A stretch of DNA of 64,000 bases from Pelomonas saccharophila_A. Lineage in GTDB: Bacteria; Pseudomonadota; Gammaproteobacteria; Burkholderiales; Burkholderiaceae_C. How positions within the stretch are numbered: the first letter of the stretch is position 1; every line of letters starts with the position of its first letter. The stretch lies in the NCBI RefSeq assembly GCF_031458095.1, contig NZ_JAVDXU010000002.1, forward strand, positions 1,267,647-1,331,646, written 5' to 3'. The notes below the pieces were generated by a model, which saw only the letters and a list, made by a program, of their open reading frames with translations, was not told the DNA's origin and searched no databases. Positions 35,805 through 45,316 of the stretch are shown one piece after another. Position numbers and translations under genes: made by a program.

Positions 35805-36081
35805 GGCGAAAGCTCCAATCATGGGAATGTGTTTGGGGCAGCCAGCGAGCTGGCCCAAGCACACCGAACCTGAGGAGGTGGATTGTCGAATCCAATGTAA
35901 TCACGCCGTAACCACCCGGGTCGGTGGGGTCATGCAAAACAGGAATAACGCCATGCTGTCATGGGCGAGAGGCTCACGGCTGTCGCGAAGTGGGCCTAGG
36001 GTTTGCGCGAAGGCGGCGTGAAACTCCGTGCAACTTTTGGGCTGGCAGCGCTGTCACGCTGCGCCTTCCAGCGGCTGGCAA
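35805..36081 (-). promoter_or_regulatory. pckG upstream region with a small palindrome
   Basis: The 277 bases hold no credible gene. GGATTGTCGAATCC (35880-35893) is an inverted repeat with 5-base arms about 76 bases upstream of the pckG start and is a possible operator. The sequence around it is the most AT-rich of the gap (TGTAATCACG), so the promoter is probably here. Confidence 0.4.
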
Positions 36082-37002
36082 CTAGGCGTGCGCCTGCTCC
36101 AGCGCCTGCAGCAGCATCCCCGCGGCGCGGGTCGGCGAGGGGTCGTTGCGGTGGATGCAGGCGAAGCGGCATTCATAGCTGAGCTCGCCGGCGGACACGG
36201 CACGCATGCGGCCGGCGTCGACAAAGGGCTGGGCATAGTGATCCGGCAGGAAGCCGACGAAGCAGCCGGTCAGGATCAGCGTCGCGACCGCTTCCTGGTC
36301 GGAGGCCGTGGCCTGGCGCTCCAGCTTGCGGCGGTGGGCGAGCACCAGATTGGGCGAGTGGTAGCCCAGGCCGACGAGCTTCTGCCGGCGCAGGTCGGCC
36401 CAGTTGTGGCGGCCCTCGTCGGCGAACCAGGGGTGGTGATGGCCGGCGTAGAGATGCATGGTCTCGCCGAACAGCGGCCGGTAGGCCAGGCTGTCGGAGC
36501 GGCGGTGCTCGGGGATGACGCCGACCTGGAACTGCCCCGCCAGCACGCCTTGCTCGATGGCGGTGATGGTGCCGACATGCAGATGCAGCTTGACGCCCGG
36601 TGCAGCACGGTGGAAGCGCTCCAGGGCCTGGTCGATATGGCAGGCAGGGTTGCTGACGGTCTTCTCGAACAGGGCCACATGCAGGTCGCCGCCGACCTGG
36701 TGGTGGATGTCCTCGAGCCGGGCGCGGAAGTCGGTCGTTGCCGCCAGCAGCTGCAGGGCCGCCGCATACAGTTCGGCGCCTTCAGCGGTCAGCGCGAAAC
36801 CGGCCCGGCCGCGACGGCACAGCACCAGGCCCAGGCGCTCTTCCAGGTCCTTGATCTGCCGGCTGATGGTCGGCATGCCGACATTCAGTTCCAGCTCGGC
36901 GGCGGCCATGCCGCCGCACTCCACCACCGCCTTGAAGACGCGCAGCAGCCGCAGGTCCACGTCGGCGATCTGGCCGGGCAGGTGCAAGGTCTTTGGTTTC
37001 AT
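36082..37002 (-). CDS. LysR-family regulator of beta-alanine catabolism genes
   Basis: The product (306 aa) has an N-terminal winged helix (about 12-72: VDLRLLRVFKAVVECGG and MPTISRQIKDLEERLG) and a LysR co-inducer domain. It is divergent from the omega-aminotransferase/mmsA pair with 92 bases between, which suggests control of those genes. The ATG at 37002 was chosen because an earlier one at 37020 lies within a dyad likely to be the binding site. Ligand inferred, not seen: beta-alanine or a related amine. Confidence 0.8.
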   Translation of the reverse strand: MKPKTLHLPGQIADVDLRLLRVFKAVVECGGMAAAELELNVGMPTISRQIKDLEERLGLVLCRRGRAGFALTAEGAELYAAALQLLAATTDFRARLEDIHHQVGGDLHVALFEKTVSNPACHIDQALERFHRAAPGVKLHLHVGTITAIEQGVLAGQFQVGVIPEHRRSDSLAYRPLFGETMHLYAGHHHPWFADEGRHNWADLRRQKLVGLGYHSPNLVLAHRRKLERQATASDQEAVATLILTGCFVGFLPDHYAQPFVDAGRMRAVSAGELSYECRFACIHRNDPSPTRAAGMLLQALEQAHA

Positions 37003-37018
37003 CGGATGATAAGTAAAC

Positions 37019-37034
37019 ATCGCAATACCGCGAT
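37019..37034. promoter_or_regulatory. LysR-type dyad between regulator and aminotransferase genes
   Basis: ATCGC-AATACC-GCGAT is a perfect inverted repeat with 5-base arms, fitting the T-N11-A rule of LysR proteins. It lies 60 bases upstream of the aminotransferase start and just upstream of the regulator start, where both activation and autorepression could be exerted. Confidence 0.5.
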
Positions 37035-37094
37035 TCTCTACAAGCATTGACCGCGGCACGATGGAGGCATCACGACGACGCTGAAAGCCCTGCG

Positions 37095-38435
37095 ATGACC
37101 CAAGCTGCAAGCCGCCCCGACGGCTGGATGGACGCCCACTGGATGCCCTTCACCGGCAACCGCGAGTTCAAGGCCAACCCCCGCCTGCTGACCGGCGCCG
37201 CCGGCGCCTACTACCGCACGGACGACGGCCGGCAGATCTTCGATGGCCTGTCGGGTTTGTGGTGCACGGGCCTGGGCCATGGGCGCCCCGAGATCGTCGA
37301 CGCCCTCAGCCGCCAGGCGCGCGAGCTGGACTATTCGCCGGCCTTCCAGTTCGGCCATCCGCTGTCCTTCGAGCTGGCCAACCGCATCGTCGAGAAGATG
37401 CCCGCCGGGCTGAACCGCGTCTTCTTCACCGGCTCGGGCTCGGAATCGGCCGACACGGCGCTGAAGATGGCGCGGGCCTACTGGCGCGCCAAGGGCCAGG
37501 CCGGCAAGACGCGGCTGATCGGCCGCGCCAAGGGCTATCACGGCGTCAACTTCGGCGGCATCTCGGTGGGCGGCATGATGGGCAACCGCAAGACCTTCGG
37601 CCAGGGCGTCGAAGCCGACCACCTGCCCCACACCCAGCCACCCAACGGCAGCTTCTTCAAGGGCATGCCGCCGCAGGAAGGCCCGATGGGCGCGGCCCTC
37701 GCCGACGAGCTGCTGCAGCTGATCGCCCTGCACGACGCCAGCAATATCGCCGCCGTCATCGTCGAGCCCTTCTCGGGGTCGGCCGGTGTCGTCATCCCGC
37801 CGGTCGGCTATCTGCAGCGCCTGCGCGAGATCTGCACGGCCCACAACATCCTGCTGATCTTCGACGAAGTCATCACCGGCTTTGGCCGCACCGGCTCGTG
37901 GACGGGTGCCGAGGCCTTCGGCGTGACGCCCGACATCCTGACTGCCGCCAAGCAGATCACCAATGGCGTGCAGCCGCTGGGCGTTGTCGTGGCCAGGCAG
38001 GAGATCCACGACGTCTTCATGGCCCAGGGCGGGCCGGACTACATGCTGGAGTTCCCGCACGGCTACACCTACTCGGCCCACCCGGTGGCCTGCGCCGCGG
38101 GGCTGGCTTCGCTGGACCTGCTGGAGCGCGAGCACGCGCTGGAGCGCGTGAAGGCGCTGGCGCCGACCTTCGAGACGGCGGTGCATGGCCTCAAGGGCGT
38201 CAAGCATGTGGCTGACATCCGCAACTTCGGCCTGGCCGCCGGCATCACCGTCGCGCCGCTGCCCGGCGAACCCGCCAAGCGCCCCTTCGACATCGCCATG
38301 GCCATGTACCGCAAGGGCTTCTATGTGCGCTATGGCGGCGACACCATCCAGCTCGCACCGCCCTTCATCAGCACCGAAGCGCAGATCGACACGCTGGTGT
38401 CGGCCCTGGGCGATTGTTTCAACGCCACGGCCTGA
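37095..38435 (+). CDS. Omega-amino acid (beta-alanine):pyruvate aminotransferase
   Basis: The product (446 aa) is a class III aminotransferase of the beta-alanine:pyruvate group: MPFTGNREFKANPRLL at the start, GSGSESADTALKMARAYWRA for the phosphate site, IFDEVITGFGRTG for the pyridine aspartate and catalytic Lys286. It moves the amino group of beta-alanine (and other omega-amino compounds) to pyruvate, giving malonate semialdehyde and alanine. The next gene, 8 bases on, is the matching semialdehyde dehydrogenase. A start 16 codons upstream is possible, but 37095 is the conserved one. Confidence 0.9.
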   Translation: MTQAASRPDGWMDAHWMPFTGNREFKANPRLLTGAAGAYYRTDDGRQIFDGLSGLWCTGLGHGRPEIVDALSRQARELDYSPAFQFGHPLSFELANRIVEKMPAGLNRVFFTGSGSESADTALKMARAYWRAKGQAGKTRLIGRAKGYHGVNFGGISVGGMMGNRKTFGQGVEADHLPHTQPPNGSFFKGMPPQEGPMGAALADELLQLIALHDASNIAAVIVEPFSGSAGVVIPPVGYLQRLREICTAHNILLIFDEVITGFGRTGSWTGAEAFGVTPDILTAAKQITNGVQPLGVVVARQEIHDVFMAQGGPDYMLEFPHGYTYSAHPVACAAGLASLDLLEREHALERVKALAPTFETAVHGLKGVKHVADIRNFGLAAGITVAPLPGEPAKRPFDIAMAMYRKGFYVRYGGDTIQLAPPFISTEAQIDTLVSALGDCFNATA

Positions 38436-38443
38436 GCGTCAAC

Positions 38444-39934
38444 GTGATCACCCATCTCATCAATGGCCAGTCGGTCGACGGCGGCAGCCGCTCGGCCGAT
38501 GTCTTCAACCCCGCCACCGGCCAGGTCGGCGCCCAGGTCCGCCTGGCGGACCGTGCCACCGTCGAAGCGGCCATCGCCGCGGCCCAGGCGGCCTATCCCG
38601 CCTGGCGCAACACGCCGCCGCTCAAGCGCGCCCGCGTCATGAGCCGCTTCAAGGAACTGCTCGAGGCCCATGCCGACTCCATCTGCCGCCTCATCACCGA
38701 CGAGCACGGCAAGGTGCTGAGCGACAGCCTCGGTGAACTGCAGCGCGGCATCGAGAACGTCGAATACGCGAGCTATGCGCCCGAACTGCTCAAGGGCGAG
38801 CACAGCCGCAATGTCGGCCCGGGCATCGACGCCTGGTCGGAGTTCCAGGCCCTGGGTGTCTGCGCCGGCATCACGCCCTTCAACTTCCCGGCCATGGTGC
38901 CGCTGTGGATGTGGCCCATGGCCGTGGCCTGCGGCAACACCTTCATCCTCAAGCCCTCGGAGCGCGACCCGAGCAGCGCCCTCTTCATCGCCCAGCTGGC
39001 CCAGGAGGCCGGCCTGCCGCCGGGCGTGCTCAATGTCGTCAACGGCGACAAGGAGGCGGTGGACACGCTGTTGACCGATCCGCGCGTGCAAGCCATCAGC
39101 TTTGTCGGCTCGACGCCCATCGCCGAGCACATCTACGCGACGGGAACCAAGCATGGCAAGCGCGTGCAGGCCCTGGGCGGCGCCAAGAATCACGCCGTCG
39201 TCATGCCCGATGCCGATCTGGACAACGCGGTCAGCGCGCTGATGGGTGCGGCCTTCGGTTCCTGCGGGGAGCGCTGCATGGCCATCCCGCTGGTCGTCGC
39301 GGTGGGCGACGCCACGGCCGACGCCGTGCGCGAGAAGCTCGTCGCCGAGATGGCGCGCATGAAGATAGGCTCGGGCCGCGAGGCCGGCTGCGACATGGGG
39401 CCGCTGGTGACCAAGGCGCATCTGGACAAGGTGCGCGGCTATGTGGACCAGGGCGTGGAAGAGGGCGCGGAGCTCGTCGTCGACGGCCGTGGCCTGACGG
39501 TGGCGGGGCATGAAGGCGGCTACTTCCTCGGCCCCTGCCTGTTCGACCGCGTGCAGCCCGGCATGCGCACCTACGAGGAGGAGATCTTCGGCCCGGTGCT
39601 GGGCATCGTGCGCGTCGAGAGCCTGGCCCAGGCCATGGCTCTGATCGACGCCCACGAGTACGGCAACGGCACCTGCATCTTCACGCGCGACGGCGAGACG
39701 GCCCGCCACTTCACCGATCACATCCTGGTCGGCATGGTGGGCGTCAATGTGCCTCTGCCGGTGCCGGTGGCCTACCACTCCTTCGGCGGCTGGAAGCGCT
39801 CGCTGTTCGGCGACCTGAACGCCTACGGGCCAGACGCGGTGCGCTTCTACACGCGGCGCAAGCAGATCACGCAGCGCTGGCCCTCGTCGGGCGTGCGGGA
39901 GAAGGCGGTGTTCGCCTTCCCGTCCAGCAAGTGA
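38444..39934 (+). CDS. mmsA: CoA-acylating malonate/methylmalonate-semialdehyde dehydrogenase
   Basis: The product (496 aa) has the features of MmsA: TPFNFPAMVPLWM, GSTPIAEHIY, the QALGGAKNHAVVMPDAD segment and the catalytic Cys278 in SCGERCMAIP. It oxidises malonate or methylmalonate semialdehyde with NAD and CoA to acetyl- or propionyl-CoA plus CO2. With the aminotransferase before it, it forms a two-gene beta-alanine degradation operon. The start is a GTG at 38444, 8 bases after the aminotransferase stop, giving VITHLINGQ, the usual N-terminus of the family; the ribosome site is weak. Confidence 0.9.
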   Translation: MITHLINGQSVDGGSRSADVFNPATGQVGAQVRLADRATVEAAIAAAQAAYPAWRNTPPLKRARVMSRFKELLEAHADSICRLITDEHGKVLSDSLGELQRGIENVEYASYAPELLKGEHSRNVGPGIDAWSEFQALGVCAGITPFNFPAMVPLWMWPMAVACGNTFILKPSERDPSSALFIAQLAQEAGLPPGVLNVVNGDKEAVDTLLTDPRVQAISFVGSTPIAEHIYATGTKHGKRVQALGGAKNHAVVMPDADLDNAVSALMGAAFGSCGERCMAIPLVVAVGDATADAVREKLVAEMARMKIGSGREAGCDMGPLVTKAHLDKVRGYVDQGVEEGAELVVDGRGLTVAGHEGGYFLGPCLFDRVQPGMRTYEEEIFGPVLGIVRVESLAQAMALIDAHEYGNGTCIFTRDGETARHFTDHILVGMVGVNVPLPVPVAYHSFGGWKRSLFGDLNAYGPDAVRFYTRRKQITQRWPSSGVREKAVFAFPSSK

Positions 39935-39949
39935 AGCGGCTCCCGCCGC

Positions 39950-41188
39950 TCAGTGCTTGCGGTACTGGGCGGCGATGGCGTCGATCAGGGCCTGGCGAAT
40001 CTGGGCCGACGGGACGTCGGTCGCGCCCGGCCAGGCACTCTGCGTGACGACGACGAGGTTCAATTCGGGGTCGATCCACATGCCCTGGCCGAAGATGCCC
40101 GAAGCCCGGTAGGCCTTGCTGCGGGTGGTCCACCACTGGAGCCCGTAGCCACCGCGGCCCTGCAGCCCCTCGGTGGCTTCGCGCGTCGTGGTGGTTGCCT
40201 GCTCCACCCAGCTTTCGGGTACCACCTGTTGTCCATGGGCCAGGCGGGCGCCGTGCATGAAGAACAGCGCGAAGCGGCCATAGTCGCGCAGGGTTGCCGA
40301 GAGGCAGCAGCCCGCGATCTCAGCGCCGGCGCTGTCGAGCATCCAATAGGCGTCACCCTCCATGCCCAGCGGCTGCCATAGCTTCTCAGAGAGGTAATCG
40401 GACAGGGTCTTGCCCGTCGCTGCACGCAACAGGGAGCCGACCAGATTGGTCTCGCCTGTCTTGTAGACCCACTGGGTGCCCGGCGCCGCCTCGCGCGGCA
40501 GGCGGGCCATGTAGGTCACGACCGGATCCGACCCATTCACCGAAGGCTCGGAACCGAAGCGGGCAACGTCGGATTTCGGGTCGCCATAGTCTTCGTTCCA
40601 GCGCGCGCCGGACGTCATGTTGAGAACCTGCCGGACGGTGACGCCCTCGTAGGCGGAGCCCTTGAGCCCGGGCAGATACGCGGTGATCGGATCCTCGAGG
40701 CTCTTGATCCGCCCGTCCCGGATCGCCGCGCCGACAAGCGTCGACGAGAAGGACTTGGCGACCGAAAAACTGGTCCAGCGCATCTGCGGCGTCTGCCCGA
40801 GCCCGTAGCGCTCCAGCACCACCTCGCCGTCCTTCAGCACCAGCAGGCCGGCGGCGCGGTTGCGGCTCATGTAGTCATCGATGCTCCAGGTCTCGTCGCC
40901 GACCTTGAAGCTCACCTCCAGCGGCTTCGCGGCCACGGGCAACGGCGTCACCACGGCCCCGCGCTTGACGAGCCGGGCGGGGTAGAGGTCTTCCATGTGG
41001 GGGTAGCCGGCTTTCTGCTGCTCGAAGTTCCAGAACAGCACGCTGCCACGGGAGGGGGCAGGAGCGCTGCTGGCAGCGCTCGGTGCGGCGACGGCGTCAG
41101 CCGAATGCGCGGGCTGCAAGCCCGACAGCAGCGCGGCAGCGAAGGCGGCTCGTATCAACAGGATCCGCGTGGCGACGCATGCCTGCAT
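39950..41188 (-). CDS. Exported serine hydrolase of the beta-lactamase (class C-like) family
   Basis: The product (412 aa) has a signal peptide (cut after AHS, about 29) and a beta-lactamase/DD-peptidase-like domain with S142-V-A-K145 as the SxxK motif, a YKTGETN tyrosine region and a late HG-type WIDPEL segment. The NMTSGARWNEDY stretch resembles 6-aminohexanoate-oligomer hydrolases and EstB-type esterases. It is a periplasmic hydrolase with unknown substrate and probably not a true beta-lactamase. Start at 41188 begins the signal peptide. It converges on mmsA with a 15-base gap. Confidence 0.8.
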   Translation of the reverse strand: MQACVATRILLIRAAFAAALLSGLQPAHSADAVAAPSAASSAPAPSRGSVLFWNFEQQKAGYPHMEDLYPARLVKRGAVVTPLPVAAKPLEVSFKVGDETWSIDDYMSRNRAAGLLVLKDGEVVLERYGLGQTPQMRWTSFSVAKSFSSTLVGAAIRDGRIKSLEDPITAYLPGLKGSAYEGVTVRQVLNMTSGARWNEDYGDPKSDVARFGSEPSVNGSDPVVTYMARLPREAAPGTQWVYKTGETNLVGSLLRAATGKTLSDYLSEKLWQPLGMEGDAYWMLDSAGAEIAGCCLSATLRDYGRFALFFMHGARLAHGQQVVPESWVEQATTTTREATEGLQGRGGYGLQWWTTRSKAYRASGIFGQGMWIDPELNLVVVTQSAWPGATDVPSAQIRQALIDAIAAQYRKH

Positions 41189-41243
41189 GGCATTGACCTC
41201 AAATGGGCAGAATGGCACAAAGGGTGGCGCCGACCGTGGCCGC

Positions 41244-43295
41244 TCACCACAGTTTCACGCGCTGCTCAGGGGGCCGGTACATCCTGTCGCCCGGCTTGAT
41301 GTCGAAGGCTTCGTAGAAGCCGGCCTGGTTGGCCAGCGTGCCCTTGACGCGGAATTCGCCCGGCGAGTGCGGGTCGCTCTTCAGTTGGACGATGGCGGCC
41401 TCTTCGCGCTGCAGCGTGCGGAATTTGACGGCCCAGCCGATGTACAGCCGCTGCTCGCCGGTCAGCCCGTCGATCACGGGCGAAGGCTTGCCGCCCAGGG
41501 ACTTGCGGTAGGCCTTGTAGGCGATGGTCACGCCGGAGTTGTCGCCGATGTTCTCGCCCAGCGTGAACTGGCCGTTGACGAAGTAGCCCGGCACCGGGCT
41601 GAAGGCGCTGTACTGCTGCACCAGGCCGTTGGCGCGCGCGGTGAAGGCGGCGCGGTCCTCCGCCGTCCACCAGTTGCGCAGGTTGCCATGGCCGTCGTAG
41701 CGGCTGCCCTGGTCGTCGAAGCCATGGCTGATCTCGTGGCCGATGCTGGTGCCGACGGTGCCGTAGTTGATGGCGTCTTCGGCCTTCACGTCGAAGAAGG
41801 GCGGCTGCAGCAGCGCCGCCGGAAAGGTGATGGCGTTCTGCAGCGGGCTGTAGCTGGCGTTGACAGTCTGCGGCGTGAAGCCCCATTCGCCACGGTCCAC
41901 CGGCTTGCCCAGCTTGGCGATGCCACGGTCGAAGGCATGGCGGCGGCCCGCGCGCACGTTGGCGATCAGATCGGTGCTGCTGGTGGTGAGGGCGGAGTAG
42001 TCGCGCCAGACATCGGGGTAGCCGATCTTGGGCGTGAACAGGGCCAGCTTGGCCTGCGCTTCCTTCTTCGTCGCCGGGCTCATCCACTCCAGCTCGTCGA
42101 TCCCTTCGCGGAAGGTGGCGAGGAAATTGTTCACCATCGCCAGCACGCGCGCCTTGTTCTCGGGCGGGAAGTGGCGGGCCACGTAGAGCTTGCCCACCGC
42201 CTCGCCCATGATGGAGTCGACGAACTGCTGGGCCTGGCGCCAGGGCGGCTCGTTCTCGGGCACGCCGCGCAGCACCGTGCCGGTGAAGGCGAAGCGCTCA
42301 TCGGCCACATCGCGCGCGAGGTAGGGGGCGTAGGCCGCCAGCACGTGCCACTTGAAATAGCTCTGCCACTGCTCCAGCGGCACCTCGGGCACCAGCTTCG
42401 AAAGGCCCACGAAATAGCTGGGCTGGCGCACCACCAGCGACTTGGCCTTGCCCTCGATGCCTGCGGCCCGCAGATAGGCCGCCCAGTCCAGTCCGGGCGC
42501 CTCCTCGGCCAGTTGCGCCACGGTGCGGGGGTTGTAGGTCTTCAGGGCCTCGCGGCTTTCCACGCGGGTCCATTGCAGCTGCGCCAGTCGCGTCTCCACG
42601 GCCAGCACGTCGGCCGCACGGCGCTCGGCCTGCGTGTCGCCCTGCATCGTGAAGAGCTTGGTGATGTGCTGCAGGTAGGCCTGCCGCACGGCCATCAGCT
42701 TCTTGTCCGTATCGTTGAGGTAGTAGTCACGGTCGGGCAGGCCCAGGCCGGACTGGGCGGCGTAGACGACATAACGTTCGGCGTTCTGGGCGTCCTGCCC
42801 GACGAAGACGTCGAAGGGCACGGTCACGCCCTGGCGCTCCAGCTCGGCGATCAACGGGGCCAGGTCCTGGTGACGTTTGGCGGCGGCGATGCGCTCGAAT
42901 TCCGGTGCCAGCGGCGCGAAGCCGCGCGCGTTGCGCGCCTTGTCGTCGATGAAGGTGGTGTACAGGTCGGCGATCTTTCGGGTCTCGCTGCCGGCCGCGC
43001 CCGGGTTCTTCAGCACGTCTTCCAGGATGGCGCGAACCTGCAAGGCCGCGGTCTCGCGCAGTTCGTCGTAGGTGCCCCAGCGCGCCTTGCTGGCAGGGAT
43101 CTGCGTGCTGCGCGCCCAGCGGCCGTTGATGTAGGCGTAGAAGTCGTCCTGCAGCCGCACGGCCGGATCGAAGGACTTGACGTCAACGCCAGAAATCAAG
43201 GGCGCGCTTGCCTGCGCAGGCGTATCGGCTGCGAGCGCTGGCGCACCCAGGCCCAACGTAGCCATGAGAAGGAAACTGATGCGGATCGACTTCAT
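41244..43295 (-). CDS. M13-family zinc metallopeptidase (neprilysin/PepO-like)
   Basis: The product (683 aa) has a signal peptide (cut after ALA, about 22) and the full M13 layout: an N-terminal lobe starting DDFYAYINGRWA, the NAFY-equivalent VNASYSP, the zinc site H520-E521-I-S-H524 and the third ligand Glu581 in GENIGDNSG, ending VKLW. It cleaves oligopeptides in the periplasm or outside. It stands alone, 55 bases before the exported hydrolase gene on the same strand and may share its transcript. Confidence 0.9.
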   Translation of the reverse strand: MKSIRISFLLMATLGLGAPALAADTPAQASAPLISGVDVKSFDPAVRLQDDFYAYINGRWARSTQIPASKARWGTYDELRETAALQVRAILEDVLKNPGAAGSETRKIADLYTTFIDDKARNARGFAPLAPEFERIAAAKRHQDLAPLIAELERQGVTVPFDVFVGQDAQNAERYVVYAAQSGLGLPDRDYYLNDTDKKLMAVRQAYLQHITKLFTMQGDTQAERRAADVLAVETRLAQLQWTRVESREALKTYNPRTVAQLAEEAPGLDWAAYLRAAGIEGKAKSLVVRQPSYFVGLSKLVPEVPLEQWQSYFKWHVLAAYAPYLARDVADERFAFTGTVLRGVPENEPPWRQAQQFVDSIMGEAVGKLYVARHFPPENKARVLAMVNNFLATFREGIDELEWMSPATKKEAQAKLALFTPKIGYPDVWRDYSALTTSSTDLIANVRAGRRHAFDRGIAKLGKPVDRGEWGFTPQTVNASYSPLQNAITFPAALLQPPFFDVKAEDAINYGTVGTSIGHEISHGFDDQGSRYDGHGNLRNWWTAEDRAAFTARANGLVQQYSAFSPVPGYFVNGQFTLGENIGDNSGVTIAYKAYRKSLGGKPSPVIDGLTGEQRLYIGWAVKFRTLQREEAAIVQLKSDPHSPGEFRVKGTLANQAGFYEAFDIKPGDRMYRPPEQRVKLW

Positions 43296-43379
43296 GACGG
43301 TTCTCGAGGGCGCCTTCGGTGCCGGTCATTCTTGCAGACGTCACGGCTGTGAGCAGGTCGCTGCCGTTGACGAACAAGC

Positions 43380-44366
43380 CTAGAACTCTTCGGTGTCGAT
43401 CTCCGTTTGAGTCGTTGCGCTGTATCGCGCGCCGCTCACCGTCTGGCGGTTGATCAGTGCGTCCAGCCGTCCCAGGGTTGCCCGGTCCAGCTGCAATCGC
43501 GCGGCCACGATCAGCGCCCACAGATGTTCGGGCTTCGATGTGCCCGGGATGGGCACGATGTGCTCGCCCTGGTGCAGCAGCCAGGCCAGGGCCAGCGTGA
43601 CCGGCGCGCAATTCAATCGCTCCGCCTCGGCCTCGAAGCCATCGAGCAGCTTGAGGTTGGCCGCGTAGTGCTCGGGTGCGAAGCGCGGCATGGCGCGGCG
43701 GATGTCCTTGGGTTCCAGCAGGCTGACGTCACGCAGCTTGCCGCCCAGGAAGCCACGCGCCAGCGGGCTGAAGGCGACGAAGCTGGTGCCCAGCTCGCGG
43801 CAGGCCTCGAGTGCCGCGATCTCGGGGTTGCGCGTCCACAGCGAGTATTCCGACTGCAGGGCCGCGATGGGATGCACGGCATGGGCTCGGCGCAGCGTGG
43901 TGGCCGACACCTCGGACAGGCCTAGTGCGCGCGCCTTGCCGGCGCGCACCAGGTCGGCCATGGCGCCGACGCTGTCTTCCACGCCCACCTGGGGATCCAG
44001 CCGGTGCAGATAGAGCACGTCGATGACGTCGGTGCGCAGGCGCTTCAGGCTGGCCTCGACGCTGGCGCGTATCGTCTCGGGCCGGCCGTCGATGACGCGC
44101 ACGCCGTTGACGCCTTGCATGCCGCATTTGCTGGTCAGCACGATGCGCTCGCGGTGCGGGGCCAGCAGGTCGCCGAGCAGTTCCTCGTTGGCACCGAAGC
44201 CGTAGAGGGCCGCAGTGTCGAACAGCGTGATGCCGCCGTTCAGCGCGCCGTCCAGCACCTGGGCGGCTTCATCGCGGGACGGCGGCGTGCCATAGGCATG
44301 GCTCAGGTTCATGCAGCCGAGGCCGATGGCCGAGACCTCAAAGGGCCCGATGCGACGCGTCTTCAT
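43380..44366 (-). CDS. Aldo/keto reductase at the end of the lig operon
   Basis: The product (328 aa) is an aldo/keto reductase of the AKR11/12-like group: GLGCMNLSHAYG, the catalytic D50-Y55 pair region (FDTAALYG), a lysine in LTSKCG and a histidine in LYLHRLD. Its start overlaps the ligC stop as ATGA, so it is translated with the lig genes. A role in 4,5-cleavage is not known; it may handle side-chain aldehydes or a pathway intermediate, or simply be carried along. It is the last gene of the operon. Confidence 0.85.
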   Translation of the reverse strand: MKTRRIGPFEVSAIGLGCMNLSHAYGTPPSRDEAAQVLDGALNGGITLFDTAALYGFGANEELLGDLLAPHRERIVLTSKCGMQGVNGVRVIDGRPETIRASVEASLKRLRTDVIDVLYLHRLDPQVGVEDSVGAMADLVRAGKARALGLSEVSATTLRRAHAVHPIAALQSEYSLWTRNPEIAALEACRELGTSFVAFSPLARGFLGGKLRDVSLLEPKDIRRAMPRFAPEHYAANLKLLDGFEAEAERLNCAPVTLALAWLLHQGEHIVPIPGTSKPEHLWALIVAARLQLDRATLGRLDALINRQTVSGARYSATTQTEIDTEEF

Positions 44367-45316
44367 TGCAACTGCTGCTCCAGCTTGTGCAGCACCTGAT
44401 AGCAGGGCAGCACCTGGGCCACGCTGCTGTTGGGCTCACGGCCCTCGCGGATGGCGGCGAAGAACTCGCGGTCCTGCAGCTCGATGCCGTTCATGGACAC
44501 GTCCACCTGGCTGACGTCGATCTTCTCCTCCTTGCCGTTGAAGAGGTCGTCGTAGCGCGCCAGATAGGTGCCGGTGTCGCCGATGTAGCGGAAGAAGGTG
44601 CCGAGCGGGCCATCGTTGTTGAAGGACAGGCTCAGCGTGCAGATCGCGCCATTGGCGGCCTTGAGCTGGATGCTCATGTCCATGGCGATGCCGAGCTGCG
44701 GGTGGATGGGGCCTTGCAGCGCATGGGCCTGCACGACGGGGCTCTGCGCCTGGTAGGCGAACAGGTCCACCGTGTGGGCGGCGTGGTGCCACAGCAGGTG
44801 GTCGGTCCAGCTGCGCGGCTGGCCGAGGGCATTCATATTGCTGCGGCGGAAGAAATAGGTCTGCACATCCATCTGCTGGATGTTGAATTCGCCCGCCGCG
44901 ATCTTCCTGTGCACCCATTGGTGGCTGGGGTTGAAGCGCCGCGTGTGGCCGCACATGGCGACCAGGCTCGATTGCTTGGCCACCTGCACGACTTCCTCAC
45001 CATCGGCCAGCACATCGCACAGCGGGATCTCCACCTGCACATGCTTGCCCGCCTTCAGGCAGGCCAGGGTCTGGCTGGCGTGCATCTGCGTCGGCGTGCA
45101 CAGGATGACGGCATCGACCTCGGGCAGGGCCAGGCTGTCGGCCAGTTCCGTGGTGACGTGGGAGATGCCGTACTTCGCCGCGACCTCGCGGGTCTTGTCC
45201 AGCTCACGGCTGATCAGCGACACGACCTCGACGCCTTCGATGTTTTTGATGCCGTCGAGATGCTTGATGCCGAAGGCGCCCGCGCCCGCCAGGGCGACCC
45301 TGATCTTGCTGCTCAT
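44363..45316 (-). CDS. ligC: 4-carboxy-2-hydroxymuconate-6-semialdehyde dehydrogenase
   Basis: The product (317 aa) is a Gfo/Idh/MocA-type NADP oxidoreductase (AGAGAFGIKHLDGIKNI at the start) and matches LigC/PmdC in length and in RRFNPSHQWVHRK and WTDHLLWHHAAHTVDLF. It oxidises the ring-cleavage product in its hemiacetal form to 2-pyrone-4,6-dicarboxylate. It overlaps ligB upstream and the aldo/keto reductase downstream, each by 4 bases. Confidence 0.93.
   Translation of the reverse strand: MSSKIRVALAGAGAFGIKHLDGIKNIEGVEVVSLISRELDKTREVAAKYGISHVTTELADSLALPEVDAVILCTPTQMHASQTLACLKAGKHVQVEIPLCDVLADGEEVVQVAKQSSLVAMCGHTRRFNPSHQWVHRKIAAGEFNIQQMDVQTYFFRRSNMNALGQPRSWTDHLLWHHAAHTVDLFAYQAQSPVVQAHALQGPIHPQLGIAMDMSIQLKAANGAICTLSLSFNNDGPLGTFFRYIGDTGTYLARYDDLFNGKEEKIDVSQVDVSMNGIELQDREFFAAIREGREPNSSVAQVLPCYQVLHKLEQQLQ

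Noticed and set aside
36028..37050. Plus-strand 340-codon frame opposite the LysR gene
   Set aside because: It is an opposite-strand shadow of a clear LysR-family gene; it shows no domain and an atypical composition.
39950..41188. Antibiotic-resistance beta-lactamase
   Set aside because: Only the general SxxK serine-hydrolase fold is present. The remaining motifs resemble esterase or amide-oligomer hydrolases, and there is no ampR-like neighbour.
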